Shown here one piece after another: positions 1 to 13,388 of a stretch of 64,000 nt of DNA. A model generated the notes under the pieces. It saw only the letters and a program-made list of their open reading frames with translations. It was not told where the DNA came from and made no database searches. Positions within the stretch are counted from its first letter, which is position 1; each line of letters begins with the position of its first letter. Made by a program: the position numbers and the translations under genes. The stretch is taken from NCBI RefSeq assembly GCF_000264905.1, contig NW_006763132.1, positions 1,319,783 to 1,383,782 on the forward strand, written 5' to 3'. The DNA is from Stereum hirsutum FP-91666 SS1. Its lineage: Eukaryota; Basidiomycota; Agaricomycetes; Russulales; Stereaceae.

Positions 1-3000
1 AGTATGTCGATGGTATGGTAACAGAAAAAGAAAAAGAGTGCACGTACTAGCCGTCTACACCAGCTTCAAAAGCGCGTCGCTTATCGTCTAGTGATGACAT
101 ACCGGTGAGAGCTAGGATTCGTGCGGGACGATGATTTGGTCGTGAAGCTTCGATCGCTCGTATCTCAGAAGTGGCACCAATACCTGACGGGGTGGTCAAT
201 AGAAAGCATAGGGGTGGGAAAAAAGGACATACCATCAAGGACGGGCATCGAAAGGTCAAGGAGAACGACACTGAAAACGAACGATGCTGAGTATAGACCG
301 ACGGAGCTAAAACCTATAAGAAACGTACTCAAACTGTCCATCGGACTCGAAGACGCGGACACCCTCTCGTCCGTCTATAGCATCCCGGAATTCGTAGCCC
401 TTCAAACGAAACGATATCAGACTCAAGCACAGCGATTCTGCTGGATGCTCGGACGTACTTTGCTGGACAGCCACCTTGCCCTACAGAGGATCAAACATGT
501 CAGAAAATCCGCCGAAAGTGCTTCCCAGGAAAGGGCGAACTTACAGAAGGTTGCGCAAGATGCTATTATCCTCGACGATCAATACTCGAACGCCCGACAC
601 TGGTTCCAGGGACCCAACAGAGGACTTCAACAGAGATGCGCCAGTCCCAACAGCAATCGTTGGACTAGGCTCATCTTGGACAAGACTCAATGACCGAGGA
701 CGAGGACTGGTTGGCGGCGTTATGTGCTCCTCCTCGTGAGGCGTCATTTGGCTCCAGGTTGTCACAGGATGCACAGTGATCGAGCGGCGTCCCATAGACG
801 GTCGGCTGCCCAATAAATGAGCCCGGCTTTCCTCCGAATTGCGACGAAAGACACCTCCAGGCGCAGATGTAGGCGCAGGCGACAGATGCGTGTCGGATAC
901 TGCAAGGGGTGGTGATGCGAGTCCCTGGACGGCTGCGTTCAACACCATTTCCTCTCTTTCGGCGGTTAATGCCTGCATAGTGATTTTGAGTGCGTGCAAG
1001 CAAAGATTGAGTGCGCTGCGCAGGCGGGACGGGCCTCCGGGCTTATAGAGCACACGACAGAATCCACCAATTCGCTCGTACTCGTTAACTGTGGCCATCA
1101 AGCGGGTATCCCCGCGCGCGGCTGTAAGGACGATGAATGGCCAGCGCGCGTCCTTCGCCTCAACCGCGGTAATTAAAGGCGTGATATCCTCGTTGACGAT
1201 GTAGATGTGGCCGTGTGTGTCTGGGGGGACCACTGGGAGGCCCCACCAAGAGGTAAGATAATGAGTGACGACCCGGCGAAGGAGCTGAACGCCGCGATGA
1301 GGGCTGTCGAAGCCTAAGAGCGACACTGTGGCGGCGCCGTCAGTCTGTAACTGCTCTGTCACTGAAGTTGCACGTTCCTCGTCATCCGGGATCTCTGTCG
1401 TGATCGTCACCTTGATATCGGTCCCGACGTTCTCCGCGCTCCACACCTCGACCTTGCCGTCGACGCCCTTGGAGTTCACGATGCTGTTGACAATAGCGAG
1501 ACCGAGGCCTGTACCGGTTTGCATAGGATTTTCTTGCGAGAACGGGTGGAATAATTGGTTCTAATAGATCGTTTAGTAGGAACACACGCTACACGCGAAC
1601 ATAACAACACTTGCTCACCTTGAGGAAGCCCTGGCTGATTCCCTGCAATCTAGAGTAAATGGAGTTACTTATGCAGAAGAGATGGCTGCCATACCTTCCC
1701 TGTATCGGCAACAGTTAGCTCAACCTTCAGCTTGTCAGGCGGTTGGCCTGGTAAAGGAGGAAGCTGCCTTAATATTACATGGACGTATCCATCCTGCAGG
1801 AAAGGGATAGGTGAGATGGGGGCCAGCGTGCATTGATGATATTAATGCAGACCGATGTGAACTTCAAACTGTTTCCAAAAACGTTCATAAGAACCCTCCT
1901 AATACCGCCCTTTTCGCATCGGACCAACCATCCCTACCAACCATCTAAGTCAGCCAGGCCGGGCACCGAGCCAGGAAGCGACGTACCTCGTCTCGCTCAC
2001 CGATATCGACAACGATCTCCACATGTTTCGAGGGGGTTTTGGTACCAACGCGATCTTGCTTGGGTGGTGAATACAGGCTGCCAATCTCGGAATCGTTGAG
2101 AGCAGACATCCGAGCGCGGTGCCCGATCCAACAACCCTCCACGGCCTCTTCAATCAGCTGCATGAGATCAACCCTGTGGTGGATCAGGATCCTACGACAG
2201 TTTGAGGAGAGACACATTTAAGTCGCTTACTTGCTCGGACGAATGACATGCTCGACACCACCCGACTGTGAGTTGCCGCTCAATTTCGTGAAATCTAGGA
2301 CGTGATTGACGGTCTCCACCAAAGACGTTCCGCACGCTTGGACCGTTTGAAGGAAGGACTGCTGGCCGTGGTTGAGTGAGGTATCGGCGAGAAGTTCAGC
2401 GGCTGCTAAAATTCCGTGCAGAGGAGTTCGAAGTTCGTGGGATATACTGCGACGGTATGTCAGTCTACAGATACAGCAAAATGGATTGAAAGTTGGACGT
2501 ACTTGGAAATGAAGAGACTCTTTGCTTTATCGGCCAACGTCATTCGTCGCTTGAGCACGGCAGAAAGGATGATGACACCTGTTTAGCATCGAAACGGTCA
2601 GTACAAAATAGGTGAAACAAGCAATGTGGCATACCTATCGCTCGGAGGTAAGAGAGTTCGTGGCCTTCAAGCTGCAGCAAATATTAAGCTCGAAAGACTT
2701 AGATGAGTGCGAACGGAAATGGAGACGAACGAAACGTTTCCCGTGCTCCAGGGAATTATATGCACAAAGCATGGCGAAAGGACGCTTGTCCACATTGAAG
2801 ATCGGCACGCCTATTGATTGGCGGTGTGTCAGGAGCGAGCTTGACACTGAGAAGAAGGAAGGACTCACTAAGCGCATATTGTATGCCAGTAGGAATAAAC
2901 GGTCGCAAAGGTCCAGGGACAAGGCCCTCCGAGATCTTGCCATCGGGACACTTCATGAACATTTCATACATCCTCGCATACTCCTCGCCCGTTAAAAGGT

Positions 3001-5850
3001 GGCTCTTCTTTTCCTGCGAAACGTCAGCGCTGTGGACGATGATTGAGACCGTGCCCTCTGCGCTCATCGTCTCGAGGACATCTCCGTGAGACACGTCCAT
3101 GACGATAGCACCCTCGACGTCAAGTGTCCTCTTCACAAGCTTTGCAGCACGCTGGTACACCTTATCCATCGAGTATGACGAGTCTGGTGGACGACGGTGG
3201 GCGTCACTAGTGGTTTCCGAGTCAATTTCCAAGCACTCGCGAGTGAATTGCTCCATCTATATACATAGCACATCAGTGGGTCGGAATTGAAGGGAAAGCA
3301 AGATATGGCGGACGTACAGAGGTTTGTATCCGATCGCGGATATGCAATTGAATCTTTTGGAATGTTAAGAAATCTGACGGAGAAAGAATGCGAAAATAAG
3401 GCCGCGCACCTTGTCTCGCCACAATTCCATCTCTCGCATCGCTATGGCCTGGAAAAAACGGTGAGGCGCTGATAAGACCAAAAGGCGAGCGATAGCACTC
3501 ACAGCAAATTCTTTCAGGGTATGTCGTTGCCGAGGACTGAACTCTTGTCTTGGAATATCATCCATAATCGCGAGAGCACCGATATTGTACCCTTCTGCTG
3601 TCCGTAGCGGAGCACCAGCGTAGAACCGCGCATGTGGAGGACCGACGACTAGAGGCTGAGAAGCACACCCAACAGGATAGGTGAGTCGAAGGCGTGTTGG
3701 AAAAGAAAACATCAAATGACGCACATTCTTCGCGAAACGCCAGTCCTCGGCGGTGTCAAGCACGACCATTGGCTCATCCCCTCTGCGAGTAGGGTCAGAT
3801 TCGAATTTATCCTCTCGCTCATAAAGCATAGGACGTGACAGACGCACCGTTGAAGAATCGCGTGCGCACATATCGACCCAGCTCGCGGGAACGTAGAGAC
3901 TCCCAATCCCGCTGGAAAGGTTCACCGACAAAAGCCACATTGACACCCACCCAAGGCAAAAGAAAAGAGTCACTATTGACTTACATTCAGACTTGAACCA
4001 TCTATACGGGACATCAACAATGACGCCATGAACGGGCCACAGGACGAGGAGCGGGAAAGGGATGCTCACTGCTCGTTGCTGTCGATGAGACTGATCAAGA
4101 CGACCTTCGTGTTGAACACGAGCTTCGTCAGATGCTCGATGCGATCGAAGTTCATATCGGAGCCCGAGTTGCGTATGTTGAACTGGTTCAAAGCGCGCCG
4201 CCTTTCGAGCTCATCGGGTGGATAGGGAGCGGGTACGTATCCCAACTCGAGGAACATCGATTCCTCCCTGATCGCCCTACTGGCCCTCATCATCGCGGTA
4301 GCGTCAGAGCTCGTCCGATGAGCTTCGAGACGATGCTCGAATGTCTGGAGACTGGGAAGCGGGGCTGAGAACTGTCGCGTTAGGATGACGCGCCGGGAAA
4401 GGGCAGGGACGGACTGGACATCCGTGTGGGTGTCAAATGACGAGCCTGTGTCGCTCCGGTGAAGGACCGGATTGGGGAGCTCGGAAATATTGGAGAGCTT
4501 CTCGGAGCTGGAATGTGCAGAGGGAGCTTCTGCTGAACCGAAATAATCTCCATCGATGTCCGCCGAATATGAGGCTTGGGCTGGGGCCGTTGCAGGAGGT
4601 AGACTGGCTGGAGGCAGCGATAGAAAAGACGGGTGAGTGGGAGATGTGACGTTGGATGTGGCAGCCGTGGTGGAGATGTCCGATGGGGGGTTGGCGAAGG
4701 GTGGAGTGGTCGCCGGGCTGCCTTGGATGGGTGGCAAAGACGGGGTATCTGCTACAGGTTGAGAGAGCTCCCAGAAGCTGCTTCCCCGAGTTCGAGTTCC
4801 GCGCGACGGAGATGGAGGGATCTGAGAGACGAGTTCTGGGGCGAGAGAGTCCGGGATGACCGCTCGAGCATTACGCATCGGATCGGTGAGTTCATGCTCT
4901 GGAGAGGGGAGTGCGAGAGGAGCGAGGCTGACGCCGGCAGCTGCCCAGCGCATAGCAGCGGCGGTGGTGGTGACATCTGGATGAGATACGGGTGGTAGAG
5001 TTCCCAAAGATAATGTGGCGCCGGGAGTGGTAAACGAGGAGCGGATGTCGGCGAAAGAGTTTCGAAGACGATGTGGAGGAGCTGGGCCTGAGACACGGCG
5101 GGAAGGGGTTCTGGTGATTGAGGGAGCTATGGGCGGAGGGGGATATGGGTCTGGAGGGGCAGATTGGCGTGACCTGATAGAGTCGTCGACGGTGGGAGAG
5201 ATAGACTTTGGAGACTGGTGCAAGTGTACGGGATCGGACGAAGAGGTGGGTATCGACAGATGCAGATCCCGAACATCGTCCCGGCCGATCGGTGAGGCCT
5301 CGGTCACGGTCAGTTGTGGGGGCGGCGGCTGCTCGAAGATAAATCTCGGTTGGGTCGGTGTCTTGTGAGCGTCCCAGAGCCCAAGAGCATACGCGTTGAC
5401 GAACGTCGCCCAGTCATAGTCCGCACCAATACTCTCAGTGTTTTTTGGAGGAAGTGACCAATCTGAGGGGGCCTGCGCAGAGGCGACGATGGGGGCTGGC
5501 GAACGGGGGTCGGACTGGGCGTCGGTGGTCGCGGCAGCGATGGCTACCTCGTCTGGGTTGGAGGGCAGGATGTACGACTCTCTGGACGGCTCTGCGGTGC
5601 TCGGGCGGACGTTCCTTCGGACGGGGCGCCTTGCGGGCGGAATGGGCGCGACGACGGCGGCATGCTGCTGGACGTCGGTCGTGCTCACGGACGGGTCGAG
5701 TGCGTCGTCCGGGTCGGTGCGCATCGAGAGGCGGCTATTGCTTGGACGGCATGAGCAGCAGCAAACCAAGGCGTTGCTCGACTCTGCAAATCTTTCAGCT
5801 CTCTTGCTCCTCCTGACGTCACTTCCCCGCCACTCGTCCGGCGTTCGCAT
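1..5850 (-). CDS. GAF-domain hybrid histidine kinase (3' end cut by window start)
   Basis: Two-component sensor kinase on the minus strand with many short introns. The first ~550 residues are Pro/Ser-rich and look disordered. A GAF domain follows (about 4,270-3,370; it opens with a segment ending FDRIEHLTK and contains DEPMVVLDTAED), then a second GAF-like region (about 3,256-2,750). The dimerisation/phosphoacceptor helix has SISHELRTPLHG, with the His codon at 2,437-2,439. The ATP-binding domain shows DTGK then GISQGF across an intron, HPFSQEN, and GTGLGLAI near 1,500. A receiver domain begins VLIVEDN near 590 and has LLDLSMPVLDG, with the phospho-Asp codon near 255-257, then ILALTG. The receiver is incomplete because the window starts. 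The start was taken at 5,850; an in-frame Met at 5,724 is possible. The ligand is unknown. All key phosphorelay residues that can be seen are present. Confidence 0.9.
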
Positions 5851-5895
5851 GCTTATGTAATATATCACATTCATTAAAGTTAATCATGTCCCTTT

Positions 5896-8800
5896 CTACA
5901 CGTCCCCTAGCGCAAGTAGACTCCACATGTACACCGGAAGCGTCAAATTGTCGTTCTGTACCGACAACGCCTCCAGCACAGACGATAATCCCACCATCAT
6001 TCCGTATCGCACAACCTACACACAACGTTCAGTCTCGTTCGATTACACACTCATTCCGTTCGTACGCACCGAGAAGTCCTCCGTCAATCCTAACACCCGC
6101 AGCATCCATGCGAACCCCACCACCGAAAGCGTAAACGCAGCGCTCCCCTCGACCGTCTTCGACGTCGTCGGCGACCACCGGTGTTTCCCGAGCTTTTTGC
6201 CCACGACAGAGGCCTGGACAAGTGGATACAGACGTCAACCTTATGCCTTCGCTACAGACTGACTGCCACATTCTCTCACTCACCACTGCGTCACCAACCC
6301 CAACGGCGAGTATCCCCGTGTAATAAAGAAGTCTCGTCGGTCTAGACACGCCAAGAACCGTTCCAATCGCTCGTCAGTCGACCCGCTCCACCGTCACGCG
6401 GACACGGACATACAAAGAGTACTCACCCCTCAAACCACACCGAGCCCGCACAGCCCGTGAGCAAGTAGAAATGACTCAGGATCGCCGTCCCGCTGTCCTT
6501 GTGGTCCAGGAACTCGTTCATGAACAGATGGACGGAGGCCCCGAACGGATACAGCGCGAAGTATCGCACGTATTCCGCGAACGTGAACAACGCGAACGCC
6601 GCGCTGAACGAGAGATGCGCAAAGGCAGGATCGGCGGCCACACCTGGAAGGAACATCACCACCGCCAACGCATGGAAGAACTTTCGGCGGGCATTCAGAC
6701 CCAAAGTGGGCACACGTTTGTCTGCTGCGTCTAACGCTGCTCCCAGGTTCGCACCGTTGGGAAAATTAGGCAGGTGGGGCATCGTCACCGAGGCGAAGTT
6801 GAGGTTCATGGGCGATGTGCTCGACAGGGGCGTTGGTGTTGTGCTGGTCTCGCTCGTCGCGGTGCTTGCTCCGTCTGCGGGCTGAGTCGAGAGCAGCGCG
6901 TCGCTCGTCGTGGCGGGTTTCGGGCGATAGCGACGCGACCGCGCGAGCTGACGATTCCATCCTGCCACGCTCAAGCTCGCCAGGGTGGCCCAATACGCAA
7001 GCAACGCCGGTCGCGTCCATTTCGTCCTCCCTTCGAAGAGCCAGTATACCACCCATAACCATGGGTCCCTACTGCGTAGACACCAACGCGTCCACATCCC
7101 GATAAGGCCCCCTATGATAAGTACGGCGCCGGAATAGAACCCGGCGGCCAACAATCGTCGGTGAGCTTGTTTTTCTTTCGGGAACTTGAGTCTCCGTACG
7201 GGACGTTGGGCGATTTGGCGGGAGAGGACGAGGAGGGGTGAAAGCAGAAATCCGGTCAAGAGTGAACCGGGGATTAATGCGATCTGATATAGTAGTAGAG
7301 GCGTCGGAAGTCGGTATGTTCGGAGGTAGGGAGTGGTGACGGGCCATATCTTGGAACAAGTCTCTCAAGTAAGTCTACGTGCTTCAAAGAAAAACACATG
7401 TGACCATCTTACCCTTGCTACGGTCAGGCTGACAAGTTCCATAAACAGCGCAGTCGCACCGAAAGCGACTATGCCCAGCTCTCCGAGGGTGAAGCCTCTA
7501 TGTGCGAGTCGAATGGCAATGTACAACGTCATCTGGTAAAACACAGAGCTCGAAGCAATGTCCCAGTAGGACATGTCTGCCAGGACCGAACAATCATCAA
7601 CACAAAGCACCGCACGATATAAACAAGTATACACATACTTTGCCAGATGCCAATCTGAGCCTGCTGGAATACCGCTCGTTGAACGAGTAGACTGCAGCAA
7701 ACAATCGACGTCATAAAGACGTAAAGCCGGAATTTGCGAGCCTCACTCCTCGGAACCGAAGCCCTCTCTCCTTCTGCGGTGGACTCTCGGCGTCGACACC
7801 GGCTCTCAAACCACTTGGACGCGCAAACGTGGGTGAGCAATATGACGGAGCACAACGTCGCGAGGTCGACAGCGCCCCGACGCGATAGAATCAAGGCTTC
7901 GAGAGGCGTGTACGGGTTACCAAAATTTGGCAAGGACAAAGGAGGTTCGATGTACCAGGACGCATTGAGGATGTCGGCATTCGGTGACTTGGAGTAAGTA
8001 TTGAGGGCGATATACAGAAGCCCCGATGAGACGAGCGGGCCAAGGAGGAGCCCGGACAGTATGCCGTCATCCGACGAGTTCCTACGGGAAGCTGAGAATG
8101 GTGAACCACATCTTACGGCACTAGACCACGAACCTGTAATTTTTGGGCACGGTCATCCATACGAATCCAAAATTCTCCATGCTAGTCACGACGGGATGGG
8201 ACGAGGGTCGCTTTGGGTCCTTATTTTCGAAGAAGCGTGGTGAAGAAGAGCGATGCGGCAGTTGCTTTGTCAGTGCAGGTTTCGTTCCGTGTGATGAGTT
8301 GGACGGGAAGGATAGGTGGGAAAGTAGTATATAGATAAATGATGCGATAATAATTAGGATGAGTTCTACACAAAACATACCGGTCAGAATGTTATCCGTG
8401 AAAGATGAACATGGATGCGCCACCTATCGACAACCATTCGTCAGGCGACCCGGGAGAGCCGAAGATGGATATTTTTGCGGCTGCGTATACGAGGGCACCG
8501 AGCAATAAGCACGATTCAGCTGCGTACTTGGTATCTATGGAGAATTTTGCCGTGACTGGAAAGGGTGTAAGGCGAAGGCTCAGGGAGAGCTGTCCTGGTA
8601 AAACATGATAGCGAGAAGGGGCCGTCGCCGGTTTCGTTCGGAAGAAAGACGAGGGGGAGGGCGTCCGAGGGGGAAGTCCGTAGTCATTTATCGTAACGGG
8701 GGCGGGAGAGCGGGAGCGAGTGAAAGAGCGTCGCCGAGAAGATAGCCTGCCATCCCTGGTAGATCCCTCCGAGCTGGATGGAACTTGGACGGGACTTGGT

Positions 8801-9202
8801 GGCCGACGAGCGACCGACGTCGTCTTGGTGAGCATATCCCGAGAACGCATTGTGGAGTCTGGCAAGGCATTTTGTTGGTCTGCATTCCCTTGGTTGTCAC
8901 TATCGTCGTCGTCCGAACTTGGCGCTGAAGCTGAGCTGAAGTTGACCGAACACATCATGAAGAAGCTGTTTCGAAGGAAAGTGGCATGAGCAAAGGACAT
9001 ACCTGGATGACCCTGCCTGGTAGCTCGTACTCCACCCAGGGTTCGCAGACGTCTCTATTGGTGTTATGGGTATGTGCGAACTAAACCTACGACGATGGGA
9101 CCGTCCATTGGCGAGCCCCCTTCGTGATGGGTCACCATGAGCAGAATCCTGCTTGGACGGTGGAGGGGAAGGCGAGGACTTTGAGCGCGGCAGGATGGCA
9201 AA
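5896..9202 (-). CDS. SEC59: Dolichol kinase, SEC59 type; 5' end unresolved
   Basis: ER membrane CTP-dependent kinase that makes dolichyl phosphate for N-glycosylation, O-mannosylation and GPI anchors. The carboxy half is diagnostic: RKFFHALAVVMFLPG, then LDHKDSGTAILSHFYLL, then GILAVGVGDAVVS (about 6,900-6,280). After an intron comes KLGKHRWSPTTSKTVEG (about 6,200-6,140), the conserved CTP-binding stretch. A last exon after a short intron ends LSVQNDNLTLP...ALGDV at a TAG ending at 5,896. Several hydrophobic segments lie in 7,940-7,370 and 8,620-8,120. The amino-terminal ~200 residues are Ser/Arg/Pro-rich and polar (about 9,200-8,650), and the open frame can be followed across an intron to about 9,202. 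I found no convincing initiator ATG, so one more upstream exon is likely. The exon joins near 8,400 are also not settled. The stop lies 45 bp from the kinase gene start at 5,850, in tandem. Confidence 0.85.
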
Positions 9203-9682
9203 TTATAGGTATCGAGGGAGAGTAAGAGGACTGCCGTCGTTGCAGAACAAATTATCGACTGGTCCGGGTGAAAGCGACTGAAGAGTAAGTAGACAGAAAT
9301 GGGTCCATCCCCAGCGTGAGTGCATGAGCTATTTTTAGTTGTTTGTGGCACCCAGCTGACTACTTGACTTGTGTGGCGACGTCTAGACGCTCATGATCAC
9401 ATTTCATACTTCGCTACTGCTAGCTTCGCCACGCCGCTTTCCACTCAAACTCTGTTCCCTCAGACCGGTCCCAGCGTGAGAACTAAATGGAAAGGATGCG
9501 TGGGCAACGACCCTAATTCAGGCAGAGAACTATTTAATAAGTAGTATACATAGGCATAACGCGTGTAAGATTCTGAGCATGAGGGCCCTTCTCGTGATGT
9601 TGTTCTCATAGACGAGCAAATTATAGTACTTACATAACCCCCAGAACAATTCGAGGGCGAACACCAACTGTCAAACTCACCG

Positions 9683-9768
9683 GAAATGTATGGTAACCGG
9701 GACTGGACAGCTCGTTAAATGAACGGGTGCCGCGCGCGCCGACCCGAAGCGGTGCTCAGACCCCGGAA
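9683..9768 (+). repeat. Left TIR (9,689-9,768) with 6-bp target duplication
   Basis: The 80 bp starting TATGGTAACCGGGACTGG recur as reverse complement at 15,857-15,936. The first 54 bp differ at about 4 positions; the inner part is more diverged and then rejoins at ACCCCGGAA. The base run GAAATG at 9,683-9,688 directly precedes the repeat and recurs directly after the right copy at 15,937-15,942, which is what a target-site duplication looks like. Confidence 0.8.
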
Positions 9769-12700
9769 AGTGCTCTTCTGAAAAAGTAGTCAGGCCAATC
9801 GTAGCCCTTTCTTCTCTTCCCGCCGCGCATCCTCTGGCGTAGCTGGTAGAGTCACGCGTGTCTCTCGTGCGATGGCCCACATGAGACTTATATTACAGGC
9901 GGAGAATATGTCTTTGCATATCTGAACTCATATGGTTACGGTCAACTGCCATCATGTGGCCACCGCCACTACTAAGTATTCTGCATATGGCCCCATGTAT
10001 GAATTCCTATGAGATTTATTCGGTTGACCGTGGAATAAGGTCTGCGGCTCATCTTATGTGAATCAGCTGCTCATTCATGTGCTATAGAGTATGCTCACAA
10101 TTTAATGGAAAAAGTGAAGCCGGGGTGAATATTCACTAGGTTTCTCAATGTTTTTCGAGGCCATAGCATCCAGAACGAGCCAGTGAAAATTCAAACTCCG
10201 TTCGGTAGATCGCGTCGAAACGCTCTCACCGCTCCAATCTCTGAAAATATCAAGTTCTCTAGGACAGGTCCTACTCGAAAACCATCCTGCGCGCACATCT
10301 TACAAAAGTACAAATCTTTTAGGTATGTATCTAACCTGTTCTTTCCGCTTGCCGTTGTCCCCTAATGCATCACGGCCCCCGCCACATTGTGGATGACGTC
10401 GAACGCCGGTAAACCTCTGGTAAGTACATCAGGAAACCACTCCCTTCCTAAGACCTCCTAATTTGAGGTAAACGAGGCTCGTTAGCCCTAAACGACTTTA
10501 GCCGTCAGAAGTTTTGTGCCCTCCTAATGGGCTGCTAATTAGCGGTGGTTAGTCCTAATTCCAGCTAAAATGCCCGTAAGTAGCTGGCTCCCTACCGTCC
10601 TCTAGCATGGATTAGGTTGTCATTCTGTTCACGCTGCACGGCTCGGATATGATAGGGGGTCCATAAACATATTATTTATCGGAGCCCAATGTACAGTACT
10701 ATACATGTTAACTACTGTACACTATAGACTACAGATTCTCGCACAACGATCAGCCTACACCATGCAGAAGTACGCAAACCCGCCACCGGACAACCCCCAC
10801 ACAACCTTCTGTCAAAACCTGAACAACCCACGTAACCTCCCTTACCGCCACCAGCTTTTCACCGCATACAAACAGGCAGCTCGCGTCTCGAGAACAAAAA
10901 AGACATGATAGAGGAGAGAACGTGCGCACCAGGTCCCACGGCAAGCGGAAGACGTATGCCGGGAGGCTATCGAGTAAAATAAACTAGATTGTCAGGCAGC
11001 GGACAGTATATAATGTACAGTACTCAGACCATGGCATGAAGATCACTTGCATATGGAGACAAGTGATTAGAGCGGCTCGTAAAGAGAGGGACTTACAAGA
11101 GGGGGGAAACCTGTCCTGGACGGAGGCTTCTGCACGCTGACAAGTAATGTCATGATCAGAGAGGCCTGAATACGGCACACTCACCTGCAGGTTTACTTCG
11201 CAACATTGAACCCGCTCTAATAGCTCTGTCGTCCAATCTCTGAGGCATAGCAGGAATGTTGAAGAAAGGGTCAGCATAAATGTGCGAGTTTAGAGTAGAT
11301 GAGAGAGCGCACTATTCAACTAGACCGTATAGCGGTGTAAGAAACCGGGCGGGTGGACAGCGGTTTGAGTATGGCCGGGCAACGCGAACGTATGGGTGGC
11401 GAAAGATGGTGGCGGCGGGTTCATTGAACTGTTAGGAATAAGGGTGACGTGAATGAAATATTGGCGGGTACATAGGTGGGCGGGTACGTAGGCGGGCGGG
11501 TACGTAGGCGGGCGGGCGGGCGGGCGGGCGAGTGGATTATGGAGGAGAACGCGAACATGGTGGAAGGGGACAAAAGTGCTCGCCGGAAAATGTCTCAAAC
11601 GCGACGAACTATATAGTCGGACCAATGGTGACGCGGCCCGCCGCCTGTGGCATCTGATGACGTAGGGCGGCGCTCCCGGACCGACTGCCCGCGTCGCCAA
11701 ATTGGGACGGACGACGACTTGGTGCAAACTCGTTGGTGACGGATGTTTGTGCTGTGAACGCATGAAGAGCTTCATATAGCGTACCTGTCATGTACACCTT
11801 TTATAGCATATGTCACGTACATATGTCCTGACACTGAAGTAATAGTGCCCGACAGAAAATGGTACCCAAAACCGATGTTCTAGTCATAACTGTATAGAAA
11901 GATCACGTCTTACCGTGGCAGTCTTGCACTCGACTTCCAGTTGTATGATAGGCTTCGAGAGATTTCCTCACATCATTGCATTTAAATACATCATATAGGT
12001 TCATAGCACTCTAAAGTCTCGTAGAATTCACATACATGAGGATAAAAGCTGTGAAAACGACTGAAAACGTCGTCACAGTGGACCGAATGACCCCGCGGTC
12101 AACGCTCAGCCACACGGGTTCGACGCGTCGTCCCGATTAGGCATTTTAGCGGAAATTAGCGGGGGGTGAGTTTCCTGATGTACACGCTCCATCCTTTCCT
12201 TGCTATGTAGTGTATATGAGATCCATTTACACCTTCGTGTCTGGATTGTATAAATCTATCTCACTTGCTGAAGATGCCCAATTTATGCAATGGAAACAGA
12301 TCCACGAGGGGCTCATCGCTGCAGCTCGCAGCGATTTGAACTTATTGGTTCGTTTTGCGCTTCTTGGTGCCCTCGTTCCTCTGCTTCTATGATGCGTCAT
12401 CATGGACAGCCCAGCGCGCGCGCTTTTGCCGTGGAGCTATCACTCAAATGTACGTAGGGGCCTAATCCTCGTGGGCTGGCTTGGTTGTTGACAACAGCGT
12501 AATGATGCACCACCTTACGGTGCGCAATGTTCGGAAGAGCTTTATTACACACAGTCCCAGACAAGCATGTTAGCTACATAGATACTGAAATGTCATAAAA
12601 CAGCTCTCTATTCGCATTCTCGGAGGTCGTCGTAGACATGCCGCATGTTCTCTTGGTTCATAGGTGGGCACTATCCTCGCTTCTACTTCCGGAGAACGTT

Positions 12701-12963
12701 TCTTTGACTCATGCCGAGGGCCTATGCATTCACCGTAAGCCGATTGGCTACACAATACTAATGAGGTGCGTAGTATAAAATCAATCTCGCTCTTCCAGAT
12801 GATGCGTTAAAACCACTCGTCACCCTCTAGGCGACATGCATCGCTCTCGGTCATCGCTTCGTCTTTTCTGATGTACGTTCACTCCATTTCACTCACTCCT
12901 ATTGGCACTGTTCCGTTTCCGTCGAATTACTTGCTTATCGACAGTGGGCAAATAGTTGATGCT
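9769..12963. other. Left arm of TIR element; no supported gene
   Basis: About 3.2 kb with only short open frames on either strand and no family signature I recognise. A short frame at 12,210-12,392 might be a gene remnant, but nothing supports it. The G-rich tandem repeat at 11,463-11,531 lies inside. Confidence 0.5.
11463..11531 (+). repeat. G-rich minisatellite, quadruplex-capable
   Basis: Two to three copies of a GGGCGGGTACGTAGGC-like unit run into about six uninterrupted GGGC repeats. More than four G3 tracts with single-base spacers meet the usual sequence rule for a parallel G-quadruplex on the plus strand. Confidence 0.8.
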
Positions 12964-13380
12964 ATGCCACCCAAGGCCAATCAGCACAAACCGCTCCGTG
13001 CGTACCTATACTCCCCTTTCCGAACTCAAAGGCGTCAAAACATCTCACGAGACTGGTTAAACAGCACCACAAGATCTGCTCGAACCACTCATCAAGAAGT
13101 ACTACCACCTTGGTCTTTCCGACGTGAAGATCGCCGAGATGGTAATGGATGATTTTGACGGTAATGAGTATGGTATCAGGTACGTATATCATACTGTCCA
13201 ACACTAATCTGTCAATCTACTGACCTCCTATTGACCGGTCTTTTCAGTCCCAAGTCTGTTCAGCGTATCCGTGGAAAGCTCGCACTGCCGAGCACACGCC
13301 AGCAGAATCATACCATTCAGTCAATCTCGCACGAGGTCGAAAAGATCAAGGAACGCTTTCCAAACAAATTAAAGAAATAA
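12964..13380 (+). pseudogene. Truncated integrase-like N-terminal domain
   Basis: The ATG is at 12,964 (MPPKANQHKP). With introns near 13,000-13,067 and 13,181-13,248 the frame reads LIKKYYHLGLSDVKIAE, then GISPKSVQRIRGKL, then STRQQNHTIQSISHEVEKIK, and stops at TAA 13,378-13,380. This layout matches the N-terminal ~100 residues of a large Agaricomycete family whose full-length members carry an integrase-core (rve) catalytic domain further on; that comparison is from memory. Here the catalytic core is absent. Shifting frame by one base just before the stop would let translation run on into the next ORF, so either a frameshift or a simple truncation explains the break. Confidence 0.55.
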
Positions 13381-13388
13381 TTTCTAAC

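Noticed and set aside
4132..5860. Long plus-strand open frames opposite the histidine kinase N terminus
   Set aside because: They mirror the GC-rich Pro/Ser coding strand and have no domain signature. The minus strand has the kinase in the expected frame.
9831..9905. tRNA-like box A (TGGCGTAGCTGGTAGAG)
   Set aside because: No matching box B, no acceptor stem pairing and no anticodon arm could be drawn.
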